Source of the DNA: Oreocharis arfaki
Taxonomy: Eukaryota > Chordata > Aves > Passeriformes > Paramythiidae
Assembly (NCBI GenBank): GCA_013398015.1
Contig: VZRR01014162.1
Location: forward strand, 62,001 to 126,000
Direction of reading: 5' to 3'
DNA: 64,000 nt
Shown here: positions 1 to 11,133 of the stretch, piece after piece
How positions within the stretch are numbered: position 1 is the first letter of the stretch
Layout of the letters: each line of letters opens with the position of its first letter
The notes under the pieces: model-generated
Told to the model about the DNA's origin: nothing
The model's input: only the letters and a program-made list of their open reading frames with translations
Database searches by the model: none
Made by a program: the position numbers and the translations under genes

Positions 1-2439
1 CTAGTGGTAAATAAATTACTGTTCCTATTTATAGTACCATAGTCTTTAACATCAGCAGGAGAATTGAGCTGGTAGACAACTGTAAAACATTATTAAACAA
101 AATCATTCACTGCTCACATAGAGACAGACTAACACCCATTATCACACTGCTGGACATCCTGGTTTAGAGGAAGATATTTTTTACATCACTTACAAATGAG
201 CACAGAGACGAATCAGGCCCACATTCACTGACAATACCACAGCCAGACAGGTAAAGGTGAAGGAACAGAGGTGAGGGACAGCAGGTGGTAACCAGGGGTT
301 AACATTCCACCTCAGCTCCACTCAATGCACTATTTGCCATGTTCTTGTTCTCTTTGGATGTACATTCGATTCGTGCACAAGAACGGAGGGGAGGGTTTGT
401 CTCAGCAGAGGAAAGCAGAGCCCTGGTGATATGGTTCGTGCCCGAACAAAGGGCATCCTCCCACCTGATCCCCACCCAGGCCGTGGGCACGGGCCCTGGA
501 CCGCGGTTCCCAGGGAGGCTCCGGCTCTGGCAGACCCTTCTGGGAGTCCCGGCTCTGGTTACACAATTGGCTCATTGCAGCAGCCCCTGTCAGAGCAGCA
601 GCCCCACGCTCGCTCAGAGCTGTGTCCGTGCTGGCGGATGTGCCACAGCCACTCGTGTGCCGCAGGGAGCCAGAGCACAGACCTGTCAGAGGCACCTGTC
701 TTTCCTTAACACCAACATCCTTACACTCTCCTTTTGGTGGCTTTGCTTACCAAACCAGCAAAAAGAAAAAAAAACTATGTCCCATATTCAACCTTTCCCC
801 CTCATCAACTTATCGGACTGCTGAGTTTTCAGTAAAGTGCTGCTCAACTAAACTCATCACTTTCAGTTATTAACAGACACCTATACATAAATATGCACAG
901 AAAGTATCACTTGTCAGCAAAAAAAATTCTTCAGCATTATAAATTTTCAGAAAGATGAAGGTAACTGTTCCCTCTATAAAATAAATGACAACTTGCTAGA
1001 TTTTTTTACACTTTACTAGGAAAAATGAAGTTAAACATGAATGAAAAAATTAATAGTAATATGTTTACCCAATACAAAACTAATCCTTCACAGTTTCGCT
1101 ACTTTAAATCATATTTTTCAAGCCACAGAACAGAAATGAGATGCCTAAAAATTACAATTATATTCCCTCTATTATGCTGTTTATAATAAATAAATAAATA
1201 TTTCATTTTACTTTACATTATGGTTCACATTCTGCCATAATAGCACTGGGGAGTTTGTGTTCTGCCTCCTGCCGTTAAAGGACTGACTAATGTGGCAGAT
1301 CTGGATGAAGAAATATATTGACCTTAACACCCACAGCCTCTTGAATTAGGGCACACTAAGGAACAGTGGAATATTTGAAACAAAACACATTTAAAAAATA
1401 ATTTAAAAGCCCTGAAAGTATGCAGCTATATCTGAAATCTGATGTAAAGGAAACAACTGTAAGGAATGAAATTACTGGTGTTCTACAGTTTGCAACAACT
1501 ACTGGACTGGAAACTACTTAAGAGTATCTGGATTGGTCATGAGACTTTCATCTCTTCTAAAGGGATAAGTGAGGAAACTTTACATATATATGAAGCAGAA
1601 GTACAACAATAGGATGAAAACAAGTGGTTATGCATCTGTTTAGCCAGCTGATACTCTGCTCTTTTATGACCTTCCAATCTTTGTTGTTTCACTAAAAATG
1701 ACTGCTGGAGTACAACCAAAAGCTGGAAAAATCAACAATATTACAAGTCAGCCATTATCTGTGTATAAAGCACTTGCTTTAAATTGTCAAACCAAAAAGC
1801 AATGTGCAGTCTAAGAGCATAAATGTCAGTCTCCCAGAGGCTCAGTCATAATAATGCACTACAGAATTGCATTCACTAATGAGCAAATTACATGGGAAAA
1901 GGCACTGTATTTACAGTCACACCCATTTGTCTTTTATTTTTTAATTAAGCAGTATAATTGATATTGCAAAAGCTCAATACAGCTCTTTAAGTTTCTTACC
2001 ATCTAAGTAAAGCCAACAAGTACCCTGGATGCTTCTTATGCACCTGCAATGCAGATCAAAACAGACAATTACACCCCCAGAGGCTGCCTCAGCTTCTGTG
2101 TTCACATTTACCTTCACTGTCTCAGCTTTACTCAATTTACTAAGGTTGGCTCAGGTGCATTCCATTGCTGCTTAGGGCAGGAAGGGCCCCTCCTTCCTCC
2201 CCGCTGTCCCACCCCATGTCCTGCGTAGGGAAACTGCGTCTGGAAGCATCTCCATGTCTGAAGACGCCCTGCACTTCTCCCCTCCCATAGCCACAGACGA
2301 CAGGCGTTCTCCTCCAAAGGAAAAACCTCCTCCTCTCATACGAAGGTTATTCCCTACCTACTCCAAAACGTACACAATCCACCCGTCCAGCCCTTTACCG
2401 GCCCTGTGTCACTCATGAAAACGACACTGCTGTCACTTT
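1..2439. other. Unique non-coding flank, mostly AT-rich
   Basis: I recognise no gene here. A patch at about 340-700 is richer in GC and CpG than its surroundings, but it is not dense enough to call an island. From about 760 to 2000 the sequence is AT-rich with many short A and T runs and a short TAAA tetranucleotide run at 1187-1200. Open frames at 339-824 and 402-695 overlap on opposite strands and resemble no family I know. The segment could be intron, UTR or intergenic DNA lying beside the CpG island that begins near 2440. Nothing visible decides between these. Confidence 0.6.
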
Positions 2440-2994
2440 GTGAAGTGAAAAGGTGCGACGCAAAAGGCGCCTGCGAAGGATGCAGGAGGATGCGGTGCGA
2501 AACTCGCCCCGGTGGGTGCGGGCGGGAGCAGCGGCCCCACCGAAGCCCGAGCTGAGCAGCGGGAGGAGATGGGCGGCCGCTCTCCTGCTCTGGGGAGCAT
2601 CCCAGACAGAAATACAGACACGTCCTTGCCCCCGAGGCGGCGCAAACGGAAAGACAAGGGAGGTACAGCGAGATGCAGAGCAGCCCCTTCAACCCCTGTG
2701 CTCCAGTGACCAGAAAAGAGCCCTGGATGCTCTCAGGAGCGCGCAGGAAGCGCTTTGGTCCAGCGCCAGCGCCCGGAGCCGCCCTGCGCGCACCCGCCGC
2801 GCTGTTCGCTGCCCCGCAACGGCCGCCCCGGCCCGGGGGGGCTCTGGCCGGCCCTCGGGGAGGGCTGATCGCGCCCCACCGCCAGGGTATCTCCCCCCAG
2901 CTGAAGCGCGGCTCCTCCAGCCGCCGCAGGTCCCGGGGCCGCGGCCGCCCCGCCTAACGCGCAGCGGGGCCGGCGGAGCGCCCCGCCAGCCCCG
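2440..2994. promoter_or_regulatory. CpG island, probable promoter, truncated by an assembly gap
   Basis: By hand count there are about 60 CpG dinucleotides in roughly 550 bases, close to the number base composition alone would predict. The surrounding DNA is strongly CpG-depleted. Density rises toward the gap, with several CCCGCC/GGGCGG-type SP1-like boxes after 2760. In vertebrates such islands usually mark a promoter and first exon. I could not identify a first exon or a coding start on either strand. Frames open through here run into the unknown bases and depend on the CpG-rich composition. The transcription start, if present, may lie in the gap. The direction of transcription is not determined. 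Confidence 0.7.
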
Positions 2995-3435
2995 NNNNNN
3001 NNNNNNNNNNNNNNNNNNNNNNNNNNNNNNNNNNNNNNNNNNNNNNNNNNNNNNNNNNNNNNNNNNNNNNNNNNNNNNNNNNNNNNNNNNNNNNNNNNNN
3101 NNNNNNNNNNNNNNNNNNNNNNNNNNNNNNNNNNNNNNNNNNNNNNNNNNNNNNNNNNNNNNNNNNNNNNNNNNNNNNNNNNNNNNNNNNNNNNNNNNNN
3201 NNNNNNNNNNNNNNNNNNNNNNNNNNNNNNNNNNNNNNNNNNNNNNNNNNNNNNNNNNNNNNNNNNNNNNNNNNNNNNNNNNNNNNNNNNNNNNNNNNNN
3301 NNNNNNNNNNNNNNNNNNNNNNNNNNNNNNNNNNNNNNNNNNNNNNNNNNNNNNNNNNNNNNNNNNNNNNNNNNNNNNNNNNNNNNNNNNNNNNNNNNNN
3401 NNNNNNNNNNNNNNNNNNNNNNNNNNNNNNNNNNN
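2995..3435. other. Assembly gap of 441 unknown bases
   Basis: Every base is N. The left edge is extremely GC-rich island sequence and the right edge is inside an endogenous-retrovirus LTR. The gap therefore probably hides the GC-rich core of the island plus the remaining end of the LTR. GC-rich sequence is a common cause of gaps in bird assemblies. Any reading frame spanning it is meaningless. Confidence 0.99.
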
Positions 3436-3979
3436 CCACGCAAGTCCCCCCTCCTCCCCTCGGTGGAATGGGGAGGAGAATCAAAAGTAAAACTCGTAGG
3501 TTGACATAAGAACAGTTCGATAATTGAAAACAAAGTAAAACAGAATAATAATGGTGGATAACAATGATAATGAAAAGGCGAAGGAAAACCACCCAAAGCA
3601 AGTGATGCACAACGCAGTTGCTCATCTCCAGCTGGCTGATGTCAGACTGCCCCTCCCCAAACCCAGATCAGCCCCCCTTCCTGGTAACTCCCCCAGTTTA
3701 TATACTGGGCATAATGTTCTATGGTGTGGAATATCCCTTTGGCCAGGTCAGGTCATCTGGGCCAGCTTTGCTCCCTCCCAGTTTCTTTTGAAAAACTCCT
3801 CACTGGCAAAGCTTGAGGCACCAAAAAGAAAAAAACAGAGTTCTTGACTTAGCATAAACAGAACTTAACCAAAACCCAAAACACAGTGTTATTAGCAATA
3901 TTCTCATTCCAAATCAAGAAAACAGCACTGTACCAGCTACTGAGAACAACTGAACTCCCTCCCAGCTGAGGTGAGGACA
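3436..3979 (-). mobile_element. Avian endogenous-retrovirus LTR, probably a solo LTR, one end in the gap
   Basis: On the minus strand the element begins at 3979 with a TGTCCT start followed by an AGCTGGGA stretch, as expected for the conserved first bases of a widespread bird LTR family. The order of landmarks then matches that family as I know it. These are a GTAGCTGGTACAGTGCTG block near 3925-3945, a run ending in a TATA box near 3700, and an AT-rich stretch around 3490-3570. A purine-rich block near 3440-3480 follows and runs into the gap. No internal retroviral sequence, primer-binding site or polypurine tract is seen beyond 3979, and the CpG island on the other side is not retroviral. 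This suggests a solo LTR left by recombination. A target-site duplication cannot be checked because the other end is missing. The family name is not assigned with certainty. ERVL or ERVK class are both possible. Confidence 0.85.
3697..3704 (-). promoter_or_regulatory. TATA box of the LTR
   Basis: The minus strand reads TATATAAA, inside the LTR and at the place where this family normally has its TATA element. It would drive transcription leftward, toward the gap and the CpG island. Whether it is still active is unknown. Confidence 0.55.
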
Positions 3980-3984
3980 GAGGT

Positions 3985-4195
3985 GCACCAGGTGTGTCCG
4001 TGTGTTGGGAGCAGGGTGTGTGCACATGCGTGTGTTGGTGTGAAGGACGAGGTGGGTGGAAACATCTGCGAGCAGAAGCTGTGTGTGCTCCAAAGGATCA
4101 TGGCAACATGCACACGTGTGGATGTGTGAGGAAAAGCCTGCCTGGAGTTTGGGTAAGTTTTTTGTGCTATTGGCACACGTGTGTGGGAGTTTGCC
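3985..4195. repeat. Degenerate TG-rich tract
   Basis: GTGTG and CACAC runs recur irregularly over about 200 bases just outside the LTR. They include the palindrome CACACGTGTG at 4111-4120 and again at 4174-4183. This looks like a decayed dinucleotide repeat, with alternating purine-pyrimidine stretches. Each CACACGTGTG also contains a CACGTG E-box. Confidence 0.5.
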
Positions 4196-6792
4196 CCAAG
4201 CCCACCAAAACAAGCGCAGCTGCAGCAGAGCTCCAGGAGAGCTCTGGGGGTGGAATTCCTGCAGCCTGTCTGGCTCTGCACAGGCACCTCCACTCTGCAC
4301 TGTCATTTCTGCATTAAAATATGGACAGATGTGACCTTCAGCCGCCCACCAGTGGGGTAGGCTCTGGGTGTGCAGCCCTGCGTCGTTGGATATTCTGTGC
4401 ATTTTCTCTACAAATCAGTGTTGAAGAGGATGGCACATGGCATCACTGGCCTGCAATTCTATCTCTGGCAGATGCACACAAGCATTTATGCATGCAGTGT
4501 CTTTGTTTGTAATGGAAATAAAATACTTCATTACGAGGGACTTCAAAATTAAGAAACAGAAAGGTGGTTTTTTTGAAGCAACCAATAGAAAAGGCCAAAT
4601 AAAGTTTCTAGAAGTCAGAGATAATAATTTTCTTAGTCAAAAGATGCACTAGACACAGCACAGGGAAGTATTTCACACCTTCACCAAAATCAAATTCAGC
4701 ATCAAGCTGCAAGCTGGTGGCTCTACCTCCCTTCAAGGTGATTCTGTTGTGTGTGAGGGCACAGAGGATGGATCTTTGTGTACTTTGCACCTTGCAGCTC
4801 CTAAAGCCAGGGAGAAGGAAGCGCAACATAGCCTAGAGGGAAATACTTTAAAGAAAATGTATTAGTCCTTAGTCAAAGCTAAAACCAGGACGACCAGTTT
4901 TAAATGGGTGTTCAGAAGTGAAAAGCCTGGTACAGGGGGAGATTTAGCTCTGCCAGCAGCAGTGCAGGAAGGCCCTTCCATTTTATCTCAGATCCATCCA
5001 GCTTTTTATATAAAATGTGGACTCTTAATTTAGAATCATGTTAGGTGACAAACTAGTCTGAGAAAATGATTCAGTTAGAACCTGTGCCAAACGAGAAATG
5101 CATTTGCCATCTGAATCATCCTGGCAGGAAAGACAGAAGGATGTTAAATTCAATATGGATCCCTAATAACTGATCACAAATGAAGGAAAACACCCATCTG
5201 CGTTGTTCCAAAGAAGTGCTTTTTGTTAAGGGGCCTTAAGATGTGACATTCATAGAACAGAAATATGTACCTGTACTCCATGCAAGGAAAACCTGTTGGA
5301 AACCAAGGGATAAAAATACATTCATTCAGAAATAAAACTGAAACAGAAAACTGAGCATTTTTTTCCACGTACCCCTGATTTTTCTGAAGTCTTCAGTTCT
5401 GAGAAGTTTCAGCCTGCAAACATCACCTCAATTTGTCATCCTTTGAAAGGCTGCTCTGCCCCTCACCAGGTGAGCAGCACTGAGCTGCCCCAGGTTTCTT
5501 CATGTTCAAAATGGAACGTGAGCATGGTAATTATGTGTCATTAATATCTGCAAAATTCTTTAAAAATCCTGAAGAGGGGAGTGCAGTGTAATACAGTTAT
5601 AGCTCAGTGACTATAACTGGAGGAAGTTCTGACCCCCATTGCAATCCCTGAACTTTGGAGATGGCCAGAGCCATGATTGCCCAACCCATCAAAGTGCAAA
5701 CACCAGGCTCTCAGATATGAGCATTTTGCAGTAAAATCTCACAATGTTTGTGCTCCCCCAAAATCAGAGATCGCAAAAGCCTTGACGTGATGTGCAGCGG
5801 TCTGTAAAGCCTCTCGCTGGCTCTCTGCTTTCCAGGTGCCTCTCTCCTAATTTTTCTTTTGCTTGCTTTGTTTTTTGGACAGCACAGATTACAGGGAGAG
5901 GGGAGAGCAGCAGAGCTGGAAGCGGGAAGGTTTAATCGCCTCTCCTGTGTCGCTGCACACGGATGTTGTTTCTCTTTGCTGTGCATCTCTAATATCAACA
6001 AGCACAGCTGGCCTGGTTTTGATTCCGGTAATGCAGATCTAAATCCAAGCACCCTCCACCCTATAAAGCCAAAAGAGTAACTATTAATTAGATCAGAGTG
6101 GCTGAGATGAGAATCCGGGATTAGCTTCCCATTCACCCCGTCGGGAAGGAGAGCAGCACGCTGGAGTGGCTGTCCCTCCGTGCAAGCAGGAGCACACAGG
6201 CTGTGGGATGAGTTCCCTGCTCGCAGCAGCAGCGGGAAAGGGAGGGCAAGGGGAGGGAATTGTGCAGAGTTTTCCCCAGAGCTTGGTTGGGAACAACAGC
6301 CAGGATGAAACTCAACCAAAATACTGAAATCTGGTGGGTGATGTGATCCCTCCCCATTTCAAAGGGGAAGATTGTAAAAATCAGAACCAAATGAACGTAA
6401 GTGTGTGTGGAGAGAGAGAGAGAGACCTCTGTAGTGGTCCTTGTTTTGTACCTCTGCTGATCCTCTTGGAGGAGCATCAGTTAAAATCCTCATGGCCTGA
6501 TCCCGCTCAGTGACACCATCCAAGCCAGCATTCCTCCCGCAGGGCTGTTCTTGAGGACTGTCTTTGGTCCCTTTGCTGCACTTTACCAACAGCCTCTAAG
6601 ATAATTAGCAGTCATCAGATGAGAATTAATTTTTAACAAACTTCTCCCTGCGTGGGAGAGGGAGTGGAAAGCTCAGCTAATGGCAGGAGAAGTCTGTGCA
6701 GGGAGTGACGACAGGTCCTTTTATCGTCCCCCGAAAAACAGTGACATTACCAAGGATTTATTTACAGAAGCTGGGAGGAATAAGGGAGATGC
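4196..6792. other. Unique non-coding sequence with a short GT/AG microsatellite
   Basis: No gene is recognised. A 202-codon minus-strand frame at 5711-6319 has no family I know. Homeodomain-type TAAT motifs occur near 6083-6092 and near 6610-6640. A small compound microsatellite, (GT)4 then (AG)7, lies at 6401-6425. Nothing else repetitive stands out. Confidence 0.55.
6401..6425. repeat. Compound (GT)n(AG)n microsatellite
   Basis: Four GT units are followed by GG and then about seven AG units. It is short, and useful mainly as a likely length-variable marker. Confidence 0.8.
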
Positions 6793-6877
6793 TGTCAGCT
6801 CCTTAAGGCAGAGACTGGTTTTAGTTACTGTTTTTCCTTTGTTTGCACAACACTTGGGCCGGGGGGCTCCTGGTACC
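6793..6877 (+). mobile_element. Ancient amniote repeat tail (MIR-like, family uncertain)
   Basis: The stretch begins with AGCTCCTTAAGGCAGAGACT and runs through a T-rich segment to GCACAACACTTGGGCC and a GGGGCTCCTGG end. This order matches an old repeat tail common in turtles, crocodilians and birds: AGCTCCTTGAGGCAGGGAC, then a TGT-rich middle, then AGCACAATGGGGCCC. The match is from memory and is diverged. Similar but shorter echoes occur at 41866-41890 and 46590-46690. I infer a relic over 100 million years old. Confidence 0.5.
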
Positions 6878-7329
6878 AGAGGAAACCTCCTGCTGCAGAA
6901 CAAGGAACATCTGATGTCAAGTGCTGAAACTGATGGCCAGACATTTACTGAGGAGGAGAAAGCAGGTCAGGATCCAGGAGATGCCTAATCCAGCCTGACG
7001 TTTGGGGCTGGAGGAGCAGAAGGTGGGAGCTGCCATGAGCTGCACTCGCATCTCTGCCCATGGAGGGGGCACAGCACACAGATCCTTCCTGCACCTCTGC
7101 TGCAGCCTTGCTGCCAGCAGGGAAATGGTGCTGAGCAGAGTGTGCAGCTGTGTCCCAGCTGTGCCCCACTGGCCTGCATTGCCTTAGGGTCACGACTTTA
7201 CAGCCGGGTGCTCAGGAGCACCAGCAGTTGTTTTTAGTAGGAGACAGCATCATCTGTAAATAGCTTTGCTCTGGCTCTGCCTTGCTTTGGCTCCCTCAGC
7301 AGCAGGCAGCCAGGAGGGTTTTGCATCCC

Positions 7330-7760
7330 TTGTATCATATATTGCCCAGAAAGCTAATTTAGTGCAAGCTGCCCTTATCTCATCCATTAAATGTGCAAGT
7401 GAATTGACCTACTCCCTGATCGTAAAACATTGCTACAATCGCTGGCTGGGAGAAGGCGTCAGCCCCTTACTCAGCTCCCTTATCTCCACTTTACCAACCA
7501 GACTTTTAGTAAATCCATTATTTTTCAGCATTAATTCATGAGATGGCCATTAGCCAGAATTCTGTGACTGTACAAACAAGGGCAAAAACAGTTCCCACCT
7601 TTCAATTACATCGTGGGCCTTTCCCAGAAACCTGGGGAGTAAGGGTTCTCATTCCAATCAGAAAGGGTGTAATTAAGGCCCAGAACAGCTTTCAAAAAGC
7701 TCTTCAGCTAGACAGCTAAACTTAGACAATTAGTCCACAAAGGGAAAAGGACAAGTTTTA
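7330..7760. promoter_or_regulatory. Candidate conserved non-coding element (AT-rich, GATA and homeodomain-type motifs)
   Basis: This AT-rich, complex, non-repetitive block has the texture typical of developmental enhancers. Two CCCTTATCT motifs (GATA sites on the minus strand) lie at 7372-7380 and 7477-7485. TAAT-type homeodomain cores are spread through it (around 7355, 7525, 7605, 7670 and 7725). No open frame of note crosses it. Constraint is inferred from appearance only and cannot be shown without alignment. Confidence 0.3.
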
Positions 7761-7875
7761 AATAGCCTAGAAATAAGAGGAGAAGACCAAACATTTTTTT
7801 CCTAGGGCAAAAGAAAACCTGTGAAATTTACATTTTAAGACTTCCACAAAACCCACCAAAAAAGTTAAGAAATAT

Positions 7876-8146
7876 CGTCTGCAGTCTGTAAGCAATCACT
7901 GACGGGTTTAGATGCGTATTCTCAGGCTCTGCCTACTGTATTCTGTCAAAGATCATCAAGGAAAAAGCACCGACCTCTGTGTTCAGGGAACAAAACGCGC
8001 ACGCAGGCGGCTGTCGGTGTTGTCAGCCCCGCCGGACGTGCTGTAGCCATTACCGTGCATTAGCGCTCGTCACACACATTTACACACAAAGCCATGATTG
8101 CTGCCTTTCAGGTCAGCGATGAAGCCGCTCTGGAGAAGCAGATTCG
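7876..8146. promoter_or_regulatory. CpG-retaining single-copy segment, candidate conserved regulatory element
   Basis: About 18 CpGs survive in roughly 270 bases of only moderate GC content. That is near the number expected without methylation decay, and neighbouring DNA has almost none. It is not a classic GC-rich island. A 29-codon frame starts at the ATG at 8093 and ends in TAA near 8180, too short to call a gene. Retained CpGs outside an island usually mean selection or absence of germline methylation, as in deeply conserved enhancers. A small promoter is the alternative. Confidence 0.4.
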
Positions 8147-8435
8147 CAGTGGGAGATGTACCCTTGGGCCAGAGAATCATTAAATTATCAGCATCAAGAA
8201 ACCCACTGCAATGTGACTTGGCAGCTGTACAGTGCAGTTGTGCAGTACTAGGCTGAGGCTGTGTTTACTCTGGATTTTTTAAACCTGGCCTACACTGAAT
8301 TTTTTCCCCCCTCTGAATAATTTCCCATCGTTGCTGAGTCTGATCACCTTGCACAGCCCTGTGCTGCCACAGTCTCCATTTGCCTCCTCTTAATAGGAAG
8401 AGAGCTTTCAATCTGGTTGGACAAAGAGTGGGAGA

Positions 8436-8472
8436 AATCATAGAAGTATTAAGGTTGGAAAATACCTAAATA
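8436..8472 (-). mobile_element. CR1 LINE 3' terminal fragment
   Basis: The plus strand reads ATCATAGAAGTATTAAGGTT followed by a GGAAAATACC segment. This is the reverse complement of the usual avian CR1 3' end, with about three differences over 31 bases from the form I know. Only the extreme 3' tip is present, as is common for 5'-truncated CR1 insertions. The sequence then passes directly into a MIR-type SINE. Confidence 0.6.
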
Positions 8473-8473
8473 T

Positions 8474-8545
8474 AGGATTATTTTTACTGAGATTCGAGGC
8501 ATGGAAATATTAAATAACCTGCCAGAGCACACTGGGAAGCTGAGC
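8474..8545 (-). mobile_element. MIR-type SINE fragment
   Basis: The order is a TTATTTTTACTGAG block, a GAGGCATGGAAATATTAAAT block, then AACCTGCC and a CACACTGGGAAGC-like end. It follows the reverse complement of the MIR core: the bases before the GAGGCACAGAGAGGTTAAGT core, then CTTGCCC and CACACAG. It is highly diverged, as expected for a relic older than birds. No tRNA-like promoter head is seen. Confidence 0.5.
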
Positions 8546-11069
8546 TACATTGCCTGAGGGCCTGCTGCACATTTTAAGAGAGATGCTCTCTATTCCTGTG
8601 GAACAGAACATGCTCACTGTTAGCTCGGGAAGTACAGGCGCCTGTAACCTGTCTTTTAAAAAGGGCTTTTAATGACCAGGAAACAGCACAAAGCTTTGAG
8701 ATTGTCTTATAAACCCCAACCACGTACTGCCTGTAAGCACGGCATTCCACCTCCCCACAACTCAGCTGCTCCCTGGTCTCTAGGTGAGGGAAAATGAAGG
8801 GAGTTTATTTCATCTTCCCTGATGGTGGCTGGTAATGACCTGCGAATTGGTGTCATGTGTGGCTTTTTTTTTTTTTCCTTTATTTTTGCAGGCTGTAAAA
8901 CAATTAAGCCTGGTCCCCAGTTAGAGTTTTGCTCCGTGTGTCTGGGAGGGTTTTTGTGCTTGCTGCCGGGGAGCACTGGGTATCTGGGAGTTGTAAAGAT
9001 GTCTGTGGTTTTATTGCTAGATTTTTACAAACCTCAGGTTCGTATTTTTATTATGATTGCTGCTGTGAGGACGTTTTAAAAAATATCATGTTTCTCTTTG
9101 AGATTACATTTCACTCTGTTGATCTTTCTCTTGACATTTCAGGGAGTTAGGGGATACTGGCAAAACATGCAGAGTAAGCAAAGGAGATCTCCTTCACCCC
9201 AAACCCTACCTTTGCCAAACTGGGGAGGCACAGGATGTTTTCATTCATTAAATTAACATAGGCTTGGGCTGGTGGGAAGCAGTGCCTGAACAGAGCAGGG
9301 CTCACTGTGATGCTAACAGCCCAAGACAGTGCCACTTTCCCTCTCCTACTAGAGCTGCTGAATCTTTTCCCAGCCTTCTTTTTTGCTCAGCCAAACCTTA
9401 TCTAAATATTTTGTTCTTGGGGCAATAGACAAATTGCACAGCTGTTTAACTGTCACTGTTTCAGAGCTGTTTCCAGACTGCAGGATTGTGTTTCAGATTG
9501 ATTAAGCAAATGATACACAAGGAGGAAATCTCTCCCTTCCATCTCTTAGCTGAGACTAATGGTGAAGTTGAGATGTAGAGATGTGCTGGCATTTGGCTGC
9601 TGTAGAGCTGTATCAATTCTCTGTTCTCACTAGTCAGGAGAATTCTAAAATCTTGTCATCTTGCCTTAGAGATACAGAATTGGTTTCCATCAGCTTGCTG
9701 AAAAAACCCAAAAAAGGCACGTAGGAACCTGCAGACTTGAAACCTGTGGTCAGTCTCAGCTCATATCTTTTTATTATGTTCACTTTCAAAGGACCCCAAA
9801 GAACTTGGCAGCTATTAAGGAGGTGGTGACAGAGCTGTAAATTACATGGCAGTGCCCTGGAAAGAGCTAGTTTCAGTATTTGGAAAGAAGAAATTTAAAG
9901 TCAATTTACTGTATGAGCTGTTGCAAACACTCAGACTTTCTGATTGATAGGATGAAGATGGGAGCAGCTTAGGACAGAAAAAATTTTCATACTGGGAGTT
10001 ATCCTGGATTATTTATTATCAGAGATGGTTCACTCCAGGCACTGATAATGACAGTGCTGTAGTCACCAAGTCTCAGCCTTAAATAAAGTATTTATGGGTA
10101 CCATTAAAATGCTGTTGCTCACGTCCTCAACAGATTTTGCCGGGATGGACTCTGAGATAACGCTGGGATGAGTGGCTGCTTGACAAATTGTCTGGAGCCT
10201 TTGCAGGGTTCAGGGTGCTGGTTTTCCTTCTGCTCTGTGACCTTTAGCAAGCCAGTTCCCTTCTCTCTGCCCACCTCCTGCCTGGCTGGGACTGCCTCAG
10301 GCTGTACAAATCTGCAGCGCCTGGAACAGCAGGACAGGGATGTTGGTAGAGGCTTCTTGGCAGCAGAGGGATGCCAGCAGCAGATAATCACCAGCCGGAG
10401 TCATCGGGTTTGCATAAACACAGAGCTGCTCCATCAGACAGTCTGTGCCCTGAACAGACTCCGTGGGCCTTCTGCGAGCCCCTGCTGACAGCAGATCTGT
10501 CCCAGGGGCAGGTTCCTCCCTGGGCCTCTGCACATGCCTGGGGCAGGAACAGTGCCGGGCTCCGGGGAATGGTTCTGGATAAAACCAGAGAAGATATAAA
10601 GCTTTGTTTTTTGTTTTGTGTTTTTCCATGCAGGGTATGGTGGTTTGGCATCTGTCAGGCAAACAGATTAAGAACAGATGGGGAAAAATGTGAAACCCCG
10701 TTGATCTCCAAGGGATTATTTCAGAAACACGGGGAACAAACGCATGCTGGGTTCTGGCTCCTGCTCTTACGTCCCTTCTGCAATCACTGCCCCAAATGTG
10801 CCTCGTGCTGGTGAACAGTTCTGCCCCCGTGCCTTGGGCACCTCCAATGTGCCCCTCTTGCTCTGCTGTTCCCTTCCAGCCCCCACCTCAGGCCTTACCT
10901 GGGCTGTACCGGGGACCCACTGGGGGTTCCTTCCCCTGCAAAGTGAGGGAGAAGGGCAGCACCCTGCCCTGAACCTGCAGGCACAGAGACCGCGAGCCCT
11001 TCCTTTGTCCGTGCTGGAGGTTCCCAGCTCTCACGGTGGGTTTATTGTCCCTCTTTAAAGGCAGCTCAG
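8546..11069. other. Unique non-coding sequence
   Basis: No gene is recognised. A T13 run at 8864-8876 is followed by a pyrimidine-rich segment ending in CAG at 8889-8891. This has the look of a splice acceptor, but no exon could be supported after it. Overlapping open frames at 10119-10814 on both strands show no recognisable family. The right end grades into the CpG-rich block at 11070. Confidence 0.55.
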
Positions 11070-11133
11070 GTCACCGACATCCCGGAGCGCAGCCCCGCTC
11101 CGGGGCCGGCCCCACGTGCCGTTCCTCCCGCGG

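Noticed and set aside
2354..2692. Minus-strand frame with a hydrophobic, signal-peptide-like start
   Set aside because: The start codon is TTG, the frame lies in a CpG island, and the rest has no domain or conserved cysteine pattern.
2453..3625. Very long open frames on both strands (up to 345 codons)
   Set aside because: They are open only because they cross 441 unknown bases and CpG-rich sequence. No part resembles a protein I know.
8889..8891. Splice acceptor after a T13 run
   Set aside because: No donor at a reasonable distance and no recognisable exon. T runs ending in CAG are common.
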